NCBI GenBank assembly: GCA_032622095.1
Contig: CP136069.1
Coordinates: 126,933,450-126,997,449, forward strand
Length of the DNA stretch: 64,000 nucleotides
Source: Siphonodentalium dalli
Lineage: Eukaryota > Mollusca > Scaphopoda > Gadilida > Siphonodentaliidae
Reading direction: 5' to 3'
The notes beneath the pieces are model-generated. The model saw only the letters and a list, made by a program, of their open reading frames with translations. It did no database searches and had not been told where the DNA came from. A program made the position numbers and the translations under genes. Below are positions 37,201 through 52,200 of the stretch, in pieces; the stretch's first letter is position 1, and the number at the start of each line of letters is the position of its first letter.

Positions 37201-40200
37201 TTTCATCTATATTAAACACAACTGCTGAACGAGCAATCTGAAAGTAATAGCATAACACACAATAAGGGGGTGATGGTGGTGTGCTTCATGATTTTCAGTG
37301 GTAGCTAGGCAGGCATCAAAATATGGTGCCAGACATTTGCAGAATGAGGTCCCTAAAGAGTGAATTTAGTGATGCTACCCTGCACAGTGGGCTCGCATCA
37401 CTAAATTCACCCTCTGGGGACCTCATCCTGCTCAGGCCTTATCTTCTCTCGAAAGTATCTTTAAAACCAAATTAGCAAGTGTTATAGTTTCTTTAGAAGT
37501 TTAGAAAGTTTCTTTTTCTTTTTTAATTTAGTTTCTCTATATGTGACCCGCCATATCAAATCCGGTCATAAGTCGGGATTTTTTTTACCCTGTGCCAATG
37601 CATTCTCTTATATATGCGAGTCGACCTATATAAGAGAATGCATTGGCCTAACAATTTTTTACAATTTTAATAATTTGTTCTTGTATTCTTTAACAATTTT
37701 ATAATTTCACCCATACAGAGCCCCAGACAAACATGAGCAGACGACACTCTTCTATATGCTTCTATATATGTGTGGGGCTCCCTGCAGGGTAATGGATGTT
37801 TTTTATTTTATGTCCTAAAAATTGTAAGAAACATTTATTTAAAAAACTGTTAGGCCAATGCATTCTCTTATATATGCGAGGCGACCTATGGTCGACTCGC
37901 ATATATAAGAGAATGCATTGGCACAGGGTAAAACAATCCCGACTTACGACTGGATTTGATATGGCGGGTCACATATCCCCAAAATGGCAGATGATATAAC
38001 GCACCATCGAGATTCCCAATGGGTGCACATCACCATCTTAAATCTGTGTCTATGTCTCCCATAGCAGATGGGGCCATGCAGAATGAGGTTCCGAGAAGAT
38101 GAATTTGGTGATGCTAGCCTGCTGTGCGGTGTAGTGTCACAAATTCATCCTTTGGGAACCTCATTCTGCAAATGTCCAGCACCCTATTTTGAGGCCTGTA
38201 GCTAGACCACTATAGGCTTCAGTGGAAGTCATGATGTGCTTTTAGTGATGACGTCACCTGTCCGTTTCATTTCAAATTGATCTTAAGCAACATCTGCTCA
38301 CCCATAAAAGCCACCTTGTAGTGTATGGTACACTTTTTCATTATATCTGTTGCTCAATTGCAATAAGGTTTTGGCCTTTGATTGCCAGTAGAATACTTAA
38401 AACCTATGAAGTATGAATGGCTTGTTTAGAATACAAATTCAACATGCAATCAAGATGAGTATTTTCAATTTACTGACATGTTGGCAATAAGCAGTTCTGT
38501 GTAAGAGATCAAACAAAATTTGACAAGATGATCAGACACACTATTTGCAAGCTTGAAGAGATAATGGAACAAAAGGCTAACTGGCATGTTAAGCAGATTC
38601 CAATCCAAAATATTTTATTTGCAAAAACTTTACCTGGATATAAACCACATGAGCTCACATAAAATGGTTTAACAGAATAAAAGGCTGCTCGGCTAGTTTC
38701 ATCCCAAATGGTGGCTTCATTTGGAGTGGGTGCTTTGTAGAAATGTATTATATACTGGTAGATAATATACTTATAAGTTATGTTAATTATAAGTTGAAAA
38801 TTATTAGTAAATGATATTAACTTGGGGGTACGGAATATAAATTGGAACTTGATCTGTATTATCATATGAGTAATCCATATACCAAATTTGAAAAAGAACA
38901 GATCACTATAACTAAAGCTATCACCCGGAAATAATTGTCAAATTATAAGTCAACTATGACAATAATGCCTGTAAATATAAGAATACGGGACCCAAATTCG
39001 GACTAGACCTGTATTTTCATATGAGTAATCCATATGCCAATTTTGAAAACAAACAGATAACAATTACTAAAGCTATTACTGAAAACCAAAATATTCGTCA
39101 AATTATAAGTCAACAAGGACCATAACACCAGTAAAAATAACACCGAATCCAAATTCGAACTTGACCTGTATTTTCTTTCATGCGAGTAATCCATATACCA
39201 AATTTGAAAACAATTAGATAACTAAAACTAAAGTTATCACCTGGAAAACAATATAATCAGCAAATTCTAAGTCGACAAGGACCATAACTCCAGCAAAAAT
39301 GGGCGGACACAACCCAATTTCGAACTTGATAACTAAAACTAAAGTTATCATCCGGAAACCATCTGTGATGGACACACGGCTCAACACCTGAGGCAGTACT
39401 TGTGTGAACACTTACTTGTGAGCTGCAGACAACAGGTCGATTTTTGTATCAACCCATATACCCTGTGCCAATGCATTCTCTTATATATGCGAGTCGACCA
39501 TAGGTTTTTTTTTTTTACAATTTTAATAATTTATTCTTATATTCTTTAACAGACTTATTTTGTAGGTTTAGGGCCGATGAGATCGGCCCCTGGCACTCAA
39601 AGGGTTAAACAACATTTCAAAGTGATCATTTGTGAGCTGCAACTCACAAGTGCAATATCACCTCACAAATCCATTGTGTATGCCTGATTTCCAAAATATT
39701 TAACTCACAAGTGCACTCTAATATGAGTGGACGTATGAAAGGACGGATGCAGGGATGGACAGATACCACTGATTGCTATAGTCCCCCGAATTTTTTTTTC
39801 ATGGGGACAATTAAATCATTGTTAGGAGAGCATGACTGTACATGACATTGTTGACATAATGTTAATCAGTTGACTTTAATCATTGTGGTAACAAAATGGA
39901 TGGAATAATTTGTATCTCGTTATAAAAGTGACATCACTTTTATTTGTGGCGGGGAATATATATACCTGGCCAGCGAGATATGTCCTGAGTTCCATTGACT
40001 GTGCATTGTCCAGTATTGATCCGGGTAGTGCAATCGATACTGTATATTTTCTGCCTGAAAATAAAAACATGCATGTCCCAGTCTAAGTTAACTTCAAACC
40101 CACAGATTACTTTGTCAGTCTGACTAATTAAATTAAAGCACAGGGTAGTCTCCAGCAAATCAAGATTATGTCTCAACATCGAATCACTCCTCCGATCTCA

Positions 40201-43200
40201 ACATTGTTTTAAATCTGGAATTGAATTGGTTGGTGTTCATTAATTTAATTTAACTCTACCTTCCCTTTTGTTTGAAATTATAAACAAGGGTTGCGCATCA
40301 AAGATGGCTCGGCAAGTTTTTTTGCCCATAACAGTGAATCTGTTCGACCGAGAATCACTAAAAATGAACAAACTAAAGAGCCATCACACAGAACTAAAGA
40401 CCATAACTCAGGTAAATAAAAATCGGACAAGCTTGGTTTTTGAACTCAATCAAGTTATTGTTGTGAAACATCCATATAACAAATATGAATGAAATTGGTG
40501 GACTTTTGTTGAATTTATCATGCTAACAGGCCTAAAATTTAAAATAAAAGTGTCAATGACACTGTAGCTCAACCTGGAAAAGGGAATATTTTCATGTGTT
40601 ACAGTCTATAGAGAGATTAGGAATGCGGAAAGTTGAAACCAGATTATCAACATGAAGAGATATAAATAAAGTAAAATCCAAGATGGTCACTGGCAGCTAT
40701 GTTTTCCAATGAAGTTCAAAAACATTTGATAGCTCCCATCTAGTAGATCAATATCAAGATCAATATGAAGTTTGGTGATGATCGGATGAAGGAAGTGGAC
40801 TCTTTTGTGCCAAAGGATTAAGTCATGCAAAGAGTAAAATCCGAGATGGCTTATGTTTTATGGCCAAATGACTACAAAATGACGTTCCCATCTACATGTT
40901 AATATTAACATCCATTATAAATTTCATGATGATCAGATGAACAGTTCGGCCTGTAGCCAGTGCTAATGGATTGAATTTTGAAATTCAAGATGGCTGCTGG
41001 TGGCCATATTTTTTTGCCGAATGAATAAATTTCATAATGATCCAACCAAAGGTATGACTTGAAGCCCGTGCCAAAGGATTTAGTCATGCAGAGTAAAATC
41101 CAAGATTGCTGCCTGCGGACATGTTTTATGGCCGATTGACCCCTAAATGACTCGTTCCCATCTACATGTCAATGTTAACATCCATGACAAATTTCATGAT
41201 GACCCAACCAAAGGTACGACCTGTAGCCAGTACCAAAGAATATAGTCATGCAAAGAGTAAAATCCAAGATGTCTGCCAGCAGCCATGTTTTATGGCCGAA
41301 TGACCCCAAAATGACTTGTTCATATCTATGATGATTGCTCATCAATGAGTACTCAGGCATTATCAAATCTGGAAGAATGTGACAATCATCAACTCTTGCC
41401 GAGAGCTCCATGCACGTCGATTATACAATTTAAAAAAATAATAATGCCTGACGTACTCGCAGTTGTAAATAAATACTTCTTTACTCGCGGGAATTAATCG
41501 CGATAAACAAACGGTAATCATTCCAACATGGTGAGTCATTGCTTATAATCCATGTATGGGAATGACATTTTGTTATGCACATTTGGGTATAAATGGAGGC
41601 CACTGGAGAGTTACACATCACTTTAACCTGGGCAAGCCAGCAAGTCACCCTGCTAGTATATATATATTTAATTAAAGACACAGCGAAAACTGTGTCATTC
41701 AAGAATTTCCTGTGTAAGATCATTGAATAACCCAAATGATTCCACAGCATAAATTTAAAACTCAAGGCTATAATTACGGAGCAGTATACGGAGCCACGCC
41801 AAACACGAAACAGAATGCCAGAGACTGGCTTTGAAATTGAGTCAAAGTGTAGACATAATATGATGTTGAATGAATGCACCAATGCATGGTTTTAAATTCT
41901 ACTCTTCAGTAATCAGCTGACTGCACACTCAGACAACTGACAAGCAGTCAGTGAAGCTTTTTTCGAATCACCTCACTAGCACCTAATACACATACGATTA
42001 GATTAGATAGTGAAAGATACTTAATCAGGGTTCACAATTAGATAACAATTGATATTCAAACGCAGTAACAGGATTAAATTTCGAAATAAGTATCCTGAGT
42101 TAATCGGAAGGGTGATAACTCTATATAGAATGTACTTTGATGACATAACGGAGACTTGTATGAAATAATTTACAACACTACAATTGATCAACTTTGGTAA
42201 AATATAAATCAAATTCTCCTATTGGGTGGGTGGGTTTGCATGGACGAAGTTAGGGGAACGCTCTTTTAATGCACTTCTTCAAACATATATGTTATTTCGT
42301 CAATCCTCGCCTCAATCCTAACCTCGCATGACACATGTTATTGTAATTTAATAACAATCGTCATCAAATCGTGAACCCCGATTAAGTATCTTTCGCTATC
42401 TATAGCATGCGTATTGGCTGTCTCTAGTAACATGTTGTCAGATGTTCTTCCGATGGAATATCAGAGATGTGGGTTGTTACTAACCGCTGTCTTTCTTTGG
42501 ATCTAAAAGAGTATCTTCCTCTTGTATTAGTTTCTTTTTTCGATCTTCTTCTTGTGAAAGTTTCTTTAGCCTTTTTTCTGCCTTCCACAATTTTACTTGC
42601 TTCTTTTCTGCAATTATTGACAGTATCATAGAACATTTACTTTGATATAAGTTCATTAATAAGATATTCTATTACAGATGGTCTCTCTTCCTAACAAGTT
42701 TTATAAAGTTTCCTGGGTTTAAAATTAGGGCTGCCACGATTAATCGGAAAATCGATTAACTGTTGATAAGTGGATAATCGATTACCATTTTGGTAATCGA
42801 CTAATCGGCATTATTGTATAACAGTATATTGTGCTTTTCGGCATGATTTTATTACTGGTTGCCCTGTCGAAGATTAACATGCATTAGTCCTTGCTTGGCA
42901 TAAATAATCAGTATTTCCATTATTTTAATAAAACGGACATTTCCCCACCTGGATAATTTCCTACTGGACATTTCCCCATCTTCCATTTGTTGGTCAACAT
43001 GTTGGTCACCTCGGAAGCCAATTATTATGACATCTAATTTGTCCTGGTGTGCTCGATTTAGCTCAGGCCTTAAAATCCATCCATTTTTTAAAAGAATCAA
43101 AGCCGATTCACAAGTTTGAGGATACGAGAATCAAAATAAAATCCTGATTATGCCACAAGTTGGTTGGGAGGGGGGATGCAGAATTGCAATATTTATTGTA

Positions 43201-46200
43201 CATGTACATGTATAGCTGTCAATTTTGAAAGATTTACTGTTGGCCAATGATGTCTTTAAATAACAAAGCAGAGATACATGTACCGGTATGTATGCAAGAA
43301 TCAAACTTGATTCTCATGTTTCACTTTGAAAGAATCATTTGCGAGAATCTATTCTGATTCTCATACAAATTTTAAGCCCTTTAGGAGGCGGTGTAATCTC
43401 TTATCACACACTGTTGGCAGCCCTATTTAAAATAATAAATATGATTCGAAGACACCTCTCTGAAAATGCTTCTATCAATTAATTTAATTTAAGATTTTGT
43501 TTCTGGTAAAATACATACAACCTTTCTGGACAGTTTTATGTGCTATTTTTAGAACAAACTCCAGGCACATTTGGCACGTAGCAAAAGGGAGATTTCTATC
43601 TCATTAGCATTCTCCATCAAGGCAAAATGCCATTTCAATTCTGATATTTTGCAGGAATAAACCACTTTATTATGCTATTACAGACAGCTAGCTGAAACAG
43701 ACTCCCTTCGGGATCACTTCGGGCGCCTTTACTCAGCGTGTGGCCCCTGCACAAAGGGGCCTGCTTGCGCACAGCCCATATGTGCGCTTCGCACACAAGA
43801 CAGACAGATCCTACTCTTTTATATATACATGTATAGATATTTATTATGCTACTTCAATATATCCTTGTGTTAGGGACCTGAGAATATTCGAGATTCGATT
43901 CGATGTCGATATCGGGAACCCTATTCGAGATAGACACCGAATCAGTCCGCTGATTCGGATATTTTCAAATCGGTGTTACTTTGGTGTAGTCTCGTTTTTT
44001 GCGTCAAAATAAACCATATCAAATGACATGACCTCACAAAAGTTGAAGTACAAGGTTGCCAAGTTAGCCAACGTAAGTAATTTGGAATGTATGCCGTTCA
44101 GAATAGACGTGCATTATGCAAATTAGGCCTATGTGCTTCAATCGTAACCCGTGACGGTGATCAATCGCCGCATATATTTGTAATTTTGTATCGACACTAT
44201 GAAAATGTTTCTATACAGTGCGTGATCGCTAGATGTGGAACTCAATTGATTACCTTATGTTTAGAACTTCAGATATCCAATTCAGATTATATGAATAAAA
44301 TTCAATGTCGGCCGCGGTTATGAGCAACAAAACATAGATTGGAATGAACAGAACGGTGAGAAACCTAAGAACAATCGGTCTATTACGTTCTTAAATGGAC
44401 GCCGTCATATGCGAACAGTTATCTGCGACATTGCTGGCAAAATTCCTATAAATTTCCTACTTTCAATTTCTTTTTCCCCGGGAAATCGAGCGCGTTGCAA
44501 CAAGTTTCGATCCATTAAATCTTGTTGATAACATTGAACACTTACAATTTGTGTATGTTTTCTGGAACCCCTCCGTGAAGACAACTAAGTAGTACTGTGA
44601 ATATGTGATGTAGGTGTTTGATCTATTGTGGGGTGAACTGTTTAACAGATAACTACCATTGGTATCGGCCTACAACAATTATATATAAGCTGAACGGTGT
44701 ACACATGACCGCTTGTGTCAAATCTTTATTATCTTTATTAAATATTGTAGACAAGTGACTTCCATTCCATGGGGTTTGTTATATGTTGATTGAACTGTCT
44801 TTAAGTGTCTTACTTTCACTTCTTGTGTCATGTTCGCCATGACACAGCTAGATAGAAATTCAATGCACGTATCCCAAATCCTCCATGAGACTGAGCCTAT
44901 GTCATGATTTTCCTAAAAAAAATCCCACAAGTTCCAATGGATGTTTAAGGAGATGAACATTGTTATATATTAACTAGTGAATTTTGCAGTTTTTTGTCAC
45001 GAGACACCGAAATACACACTGGTAAAGAATGTCAATCTAGCTGATTCGATTCGAGATTCGATTCGATGTCGATATCAGGAAGGAGATTCGATATCGAGAT
45101 TCGATTCGATGCAAAATCCCCGATTCGCTGATCCCTACCATGTGCAAATAGGTTCATATTGGACATACATGTATCTACTGGCATTGGTTCATATTGGAAT
45201 TATTTGATTCTGGAATAAGCCCATAGTGGACTTATACCCGTTATTCCATTGGATGGTGCAGGCCACAGAGAAAACACATATATAAAGAGCGTACATATCT
45301 GCTGCAACATATCCTCATGCAATAGGTTCATATTGGACTTATTTGATTCTGAAATAGGCCCATAATGAGCTTATTTTAAATTTGTATTTTTTTTAATTTA
45401 TTTAATTAATTTTTTTTTATTTTGAAAAACTAATGCCGTTATAACCTCCGCCAGGGTACCCCGATTCACCACACCAAATTTGATTGAAATCGAACCAGCA
45501 GACTAGGAGAAAAATGCGCAGACAGGCGAATGGACAGATCCTACTCATTTATATACATATATAGATCAAAATCCCAATCTTCAGTTTTGTCATCGTTTTA
45601 TTCACAGAAAAATCTATTTTAGTATTGAAATAGTGTTTTTATAAAAATTATGTTGTAATTGTGGCCCGGAAGAAATACACCATCTTTAAGGTAATATAAT
45701 AAGAGTAATAACTCTGCAAATAATTTATAATGTTTATCGGTCAATATTGTAGTAGAGATAAAAGTCTACATTGAGGGGGGGAACGGGGGGTCCAATCCCA
45801 GATTCCCAGGAAATAAATCAGCAAATCCCAGTTCCAAGGAAAAAAATATGCCATTTCCCAGTTCCCAGGAATTAAAAGCAAATCCCAGTTCCCAGTAAAA
45901 AAAAAAGCCAGTTCCCAGGAATTAAAATATTATATAGAGTACATATATTGTATTTTTATGCTATCTTATGATTTACTGGCTACTGTCTGGTCAATTACAT
46001 CATTTTACATGACATAAAATGCGAACCTATATGCAAATCCATTGAACAGAATCAACAGATCACTCTTTACACTGATCTACACCACCGCAAATCAGGTATT
46101 CCCTAAATGTCCAGGTGATGTATGCAAATTCATGTGGTCTCAATATATCTAAGACGGTTTGTGATTTGAGATTGTGCTCCATAACTGGAATGTTAGTATG

Positions 46201-49200
46201 AAAAACCAAGTCACAAACCAACTGAGAAATAGCAGACAACACGGATGTAGACAAGTCACCAGATACAACAGCTTAGATTGACCAAGTGGTAAAACTCGTG
46301 TAAATAAATGACTTTAAAATTTACTGGATACCAGCAGACTTTGTCGGTAGTTGTTACAGATGCACACATGAAACGGAACAAAACATGCCTGACTCATCTT
46401 TCATCGCTGGAATACCGGTCGGGTGCGTGCATTTTTGGGGAAATCAGTTCATAATTAGGTGAATAAAAATGGAAATCCCGGAAAATAATTTCAACCTTTC
46501 CCGGGTCCCGGTGGAATTCTGTTCCCGATTCCCAGAAAATTAAATCTGACGATCCCAATTCCCGAAAAATAAAAAGGGTCGATCCCGGGGTCCCGAAAAT
46601 ACCCGTTCCCCCCTCTACATTACCAGCATACTCGCACAAACTTCAGACAAAGATCCAAAAATATTCAATTTACAAACCATTCTGAAGTAAGGTGTCTGTC
46701 ATCTGCAGAATGAGGTCCCCAGAGGGTGAATATGGTGACGCTATCCTGTACAGTGGGCTAGGACCACCAAATTCACACAATGATGACTAAATTCTGCTTA
46801 GACCTCATCTTCTTGGAAGTATCTATAGTCTCAAATTAACATTGTTTTTTGTTACTTTTTCCCTTCTGTTCAGTTTCTATATCCCCCAATTTGTAGAAGA
46901 TGAAATGCATAATAAAGGTGACTAATGGGTGAACATCGCCAACCTCAACTGGGGAACTTCAATCTGATCCTACATGTAGGTCTCCCATAGCAGTTGGGGC
47001 CTCAGCAGAATGAGGTTCACAGAGGGTGAATTTGGTGATGCTAGCCTACTCTGTGGGATAGTGTCACTAAATTCACCATCTGGGGACTCATTCTGCAAAT
47101 GTCAGACAGTTTCTTTTTTATTGTCGCAGATTCTCTATTGAACGAAATTGGTGCTTCGCAGGGTTAATAACACGACCAGGCATAGCAACCTTGTTACATG
47201 GAAAGAGAATTGTCGCTGGAAGAAAATATAGATATATTTATGACGGTTCAAAAATTTATATTGTTGTCTAAACGATTCTCAAATTGAACTTTCCTCTGTA
47301 TAAATAAATAAAAATTCCTGCCTATACATGTACATGAAACAAGGTGAACATGTAAAAACACACACATCGAAGTGACCAAATATACAGTATAATTCAAAAA
47401 ACGAGAAAAATAACTCATATTTGATACTTTGGTTCTCGGGCATGAACATCTGGAGTTGCTTGTAATAAGTACAAATGTATATAAGATGCAAAACTCTTGT
47501 CGTTTTGATCTTGAAATGTTAATTTCGCTACGATTATTGGAAACTGATGGAGTGGGGTCAAGGGTCAGGTCACAAACAAACAGGTAGCAACAATTCAGTT
47601 CATCTGATGCGTGGACTGCCCAACAGTGATTCATTATTATAGGTTACTGTTTGACAGTCTATGCCCCTGATGGCTGACAATGATAATAAGATAGAAAAAT
47701 GAACATATAAACAAAATCTAACTGGGAAAAGAACATTATGAAAAAGCAATAAAGACACCACATGTGTATGCCAAAGATGGGGAAATGGCTAATATAAGCA
47801 TCATACTATCTGCCAAATCCCATTCTCTAAAATAATTGCCTTTATATATTATACAATCTTGTTAATTCATGTGCATGATTTAGAGAAATAAATATGTTTA
47901 CACCCATGTCAGACACCATATTTCCGTCCTCATAATTTTCTACGGCAATCAGCCATGCAAAAGCCATTTGCTGAAGCAAACTGGGCCATGATAAATGGAT
48001 GCCGTATTGGATTGCCGAAGCCAAACAATCTGAATTAAGAAGACTGCTATTTCCAGACATGTTTACAAATCAAAAGACAAGCATGAGTAGAGGGTCTGTC
48101 ATTCAGATGCATGTACATGTAGTACAAGGACAAGGAATATTCATGAATATCTCACCAGTCAAAATGATATATTTTTATTTTTATATCAGTGAAGCAGATG
48201 TGCAGTAGAGCTCATTGAATAACGTTGTTCTGTCAATGATTTTGAGTAAATTAGTAACTTATAATAAAGCGTAAAATATGGATTGGCCATATTAATACAC
48301 TAAACATAATGCAAAAAACATTTTGTTTCTCCAGTTTTGCTGAGGAACTGCCAGTTTTGGCATTTCTAGGAATAGTTTACTTGCCTTGCCGTACCTCGGT
48401 TTGTAAATTTCCATTCATTTTTCATTTAGATTCTAACAGATCATAGCAAATTTACACACTGGGTCAGAGGTCCAAAATTTTAAATCATACTATTCAAAGG
48501 TTACACGGTAGCAGAAACTCACTTATTTTATCTTAAGGCTAAATAAAGAAGGCAATGTATCCAATAGAAAATTCCAAATCATCATTGGTCCCCCTTTCAA
48601 AAGAAGGGCTCCTGCGATTCAAACTTGACAGATACAGGTAGAAGGTACCACTCCCACTGATATTAAGTATACATACTCATTGTCTTCTCAGCATTCCACT
48701 CTCCCTTCTGTAAAGAAAAAGTGTGATAATCAATATCCAATAATATGAGCGGAGTGTCTGTTGCCACATAATTCTTGCTATGGGAGAGCGTTTTTACATA
48801 CATGTATATTCCTTGTTTGAGCCGAAGTGCAAAACTTTTATGCCAAACTTTGCAATTTGATGGGGGATGCCCGTAAACAGCCCCATGTGTGGCATTTGCA
48901 TTGCCTTCTTTTAAGCCATGTGAAGCGTAATAGTTTCAACTAGTTTCAATGGAAACAAGAGGTTGCTGGCATACCCACACCTTGATCATGCCATGAATCT
49001 CTACCCTGTCTAACACCCTTAGAGATCATATTCCACCAGTACAAAACATGGGAACTTTTTGAAGGTTTGACAGGGAACCTTATACATTTGAAATAATAAC
49101 ACTGGGAATATTTCTTAGTTATTACCTGTTCCATAATGATGTACTTCATTTTAGGTGAAGGTCCCTCAATTTAGGTGAAGATCCCAACTCGAAATTGCAT

Positions 49201-52200
49201 GCTTTTCTGTGACATTTGTGATCCTATATCGCAATAAACATTGAATTAATTACCCAGGAGAAATTCCATAAATTGTAAGAAAAGCAAAGCAAAATCATTC
49301 ACAAAGTCACTTAAATCGTGATATTTTGAGTTGGGACCTTCACCTAGGGTGAAGTTTATTATTAACTTGAAGGAACAGATAATAACTGAGAAATATATTC
49401 CCACTGTTATCTGTTCGACTTTATCAGGGTCCCTGTCAAAACTTCAAGAAGTTCCCAAGTTTTGTACTGGTGGAATATGATCTCTCCGGGTGTGTGACAG
49501 AGTTAGAGATTCATGGCATGCTCTAACGCACACAGTGCAAATTCAAATATGGGCAAGGCCTAAAAAAAAAATACGTTTGTTTCCGCTAACCCGACCGACC
49601 CTATTTTAAACCGCCGACCCTAAACTTGTTATTGCCATTGCAAAAAAAATATTAAAAAAAATAAAACAAATAAAACAAAAAAATTTGATTTAAATTTTTT
49701 TTTTTTTTTTAATTTAGGTCCCAATTCATATCATAACAAGATGCAAAACATTTATATCTTTATAAATATTGACATAAGAAATTTAAGTTTACAAAAAGAT
49801 TTAAGTTTAACAGTTGGAATCATACTGTAAAGTATGCTTGGCTTTATCTAGCTTTCATCTGTGAAAACTTCAAATAATTTGAGTTCAGGTACGGTATGTT
49901 ATCATTCAGCGTTCAGACTTCAGTATTTCAATCTATTACAGCACAGGAACATTAACAATTTGATCAAATCAACCTGGTTATCAAGTGGGATCTCATAATA
50001 CCAAATGAAAAATTAACATAGAGATTAGTACCATATATAGCCATTACTACCTTAATACATGTACATTGTTTCTGTACTACATGTACATGTAGGATTTCTG
50101 TATTACATGTACATGTAGTATATTATGTACGGTATGTGTCTCACTTGAATTTTATAAAATAGCCTATTTATGAATTAGAGTGATGATGGCAAGTCTAATT
50201 TCAAGCAGGATAAGGCTTCCGATAAGCATAATCCATAGAACCAAAAGATATCTGAAAATAACTTATAAGCATTTCCAATCCATACATATATAAAAAGTTC
50301 CAAAGTTATGCTTGAGAAACTTGATAAAATTGACCTCTCTGTAAAATTCAAAATACTGACTCAAAGAGCCTTAGATTAGCTCTAAATGCAATGGATTTTC
50401 AAAAAATTTCCAGGGGAAGAACCCCCACCATCATCAGGGGGTCACCTTTCCCAAACATTCCTCCGATCAGGCCTTCAGGTTATGCCTTCGGCATATCATT
50501 GCCCAAAAACAGGTGTCCCCAAAAAATACCTAGATCCTTCACTGAATGCGGAGAAGGTGGTGTTGTGAAGCCATCCTTAAGAGATCGGTACAAGACGGTC
50601 ACTCCAATATGTGAACAGTGCAGTGGTGCTGGACTGACTCCAGTTGTCGCCAGACCATATAGGAAATATTAGGATTATCAAAGACTATCTTAGTATATAG
50701 ACTAGTATATATGTAAATATTAAAGCATATGTAAGATTGAATTGGAGTTTCTAGTTCCTGTCATCTGGGTTAACCTGATTGGGGCTAAGAAGTGCATAGT
50801 TTGGGTTATTGACAAGTATTATACAGTTATTTTTAAAGATACTGAAAAAAAAAAGTTAACAAAAAAATAAAAGTTAAGCCTACCTACCTACCCCAATTTT
50901 ATTTAGCTCGTTAGCGGAAACAAAGGTATTATTTTTTTAGGCCCAAGTAGGAACCCAAATACTGAAGTGACCATCCGGAAACCCCAAAATGAGCAAAATT
51001 CTATCAAGGTCAAACAAGTTGAAATCAGATGTTGTTTATGCTGTGACAAATCGAGGAAACCTATACACATGAGAAATATCCTGAACAGACAACCAGCTAC
51101 TAGTTTACCAAAGATTATTGAGTTAGCATTCTTCGATCAGTCTCAACCCTTTCAGGGAACTTTATAACATTGAACAGACAAGGCGGGGAATATATATCTT
51201 TGTTGATACTTGTTCATCAATACTCTACTTCACATTAGGGGGTGGTCCCAGCTCGAGATTGCATGCTTTTCTGTGACTTTTGTGAGCCGATATCGCAATA
51301 AACATTGGATTAATTACCCAGGAGAAATTCCATAATTGTAAGTGACACAAAGCAAAATCGCCCACAAAGTCACTTAAATCATTTCGAGTTGGAACCTTCA
51401 CATACAGTGAAGTACTATTATCAAGGAACAGGTAATACGATACGGTAGTTTGGTACATGGTGTAAAGCACGTCTGTTTTGGACCAAGTACAAAAAACTCC
51501 CAAGTGAACTGGACGCGAATCGATAGTGAACTGGACTGAAATCACAAGAGGATCTTTTATCATGGAGCAGTTCCTACCCTGTGTGTGGGTCCATTCTATG
51601 TGTAAGTGGTGTTATTTCCAACTTTGATGACTTATTTTTTGAGTTATTAGCGTTATTTGAATACAAAGCTACTAAACAACGAACACAAACGAACATAACA
51701 TTGGCTTTATAGCACTGTACAAGGTGTTAATCAAGGTGTTAATTAACTACCGCTTACTCTACGGACTACGGCTTATGCTATCTCTGAGTTGTTTTGACTT
51801 TATTTCATTCAGTATAAGACTTTGTTTAACTCCCCTCAGCCTTTATCTGGGCTTGCGACCAGCAGACTTCATCGAAGTCAGGCGGTTTAAAAAAAAAATT
51901 CAGTTCAGGTTACAATTGAATTAGCTTTAAAATTCCAATATTTTAAGGAAATCTAATGCAAATGAAGTGTCTATTCTGCATGCTTGGACCTCTTTATCTG
52001 CCATGTGATCGTACAAGTTTTCAATACCACAGCAAAAATCAACAATTCAGAAATGTTGGACGAATTACAATTGAGAAATCCTTAATAAAAATAAAATATT
52101 ACAAAACAATTGGAAGGCAAAATAATTAACTCACTTGACAGACATAAGTACCAACTTTCCTACATATATTCTAAGCTGATAAGAAACGCTCTTTATTACT

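Noticed and set aside
41481-41882. 133-codon minus-strand frame in SPOUT1 intron 3
   Set aside because: No motif, no splice-compatible phase with SPOUT1 and no similarity to other elements.
49556-50943. Assigning the GCCTAAAAAAA-ended transposon to hAT
   Set aside because: At best a 4-base flank duplication (CAAG) is seen instead of 8 bases and there is no transposase, so the superfamily is left open.
51225-51563. 112-codon minus-strand frame
   Set aside because: It spans the MITE copy and the outer inverted-repeat arm; repeat-derived opening only.
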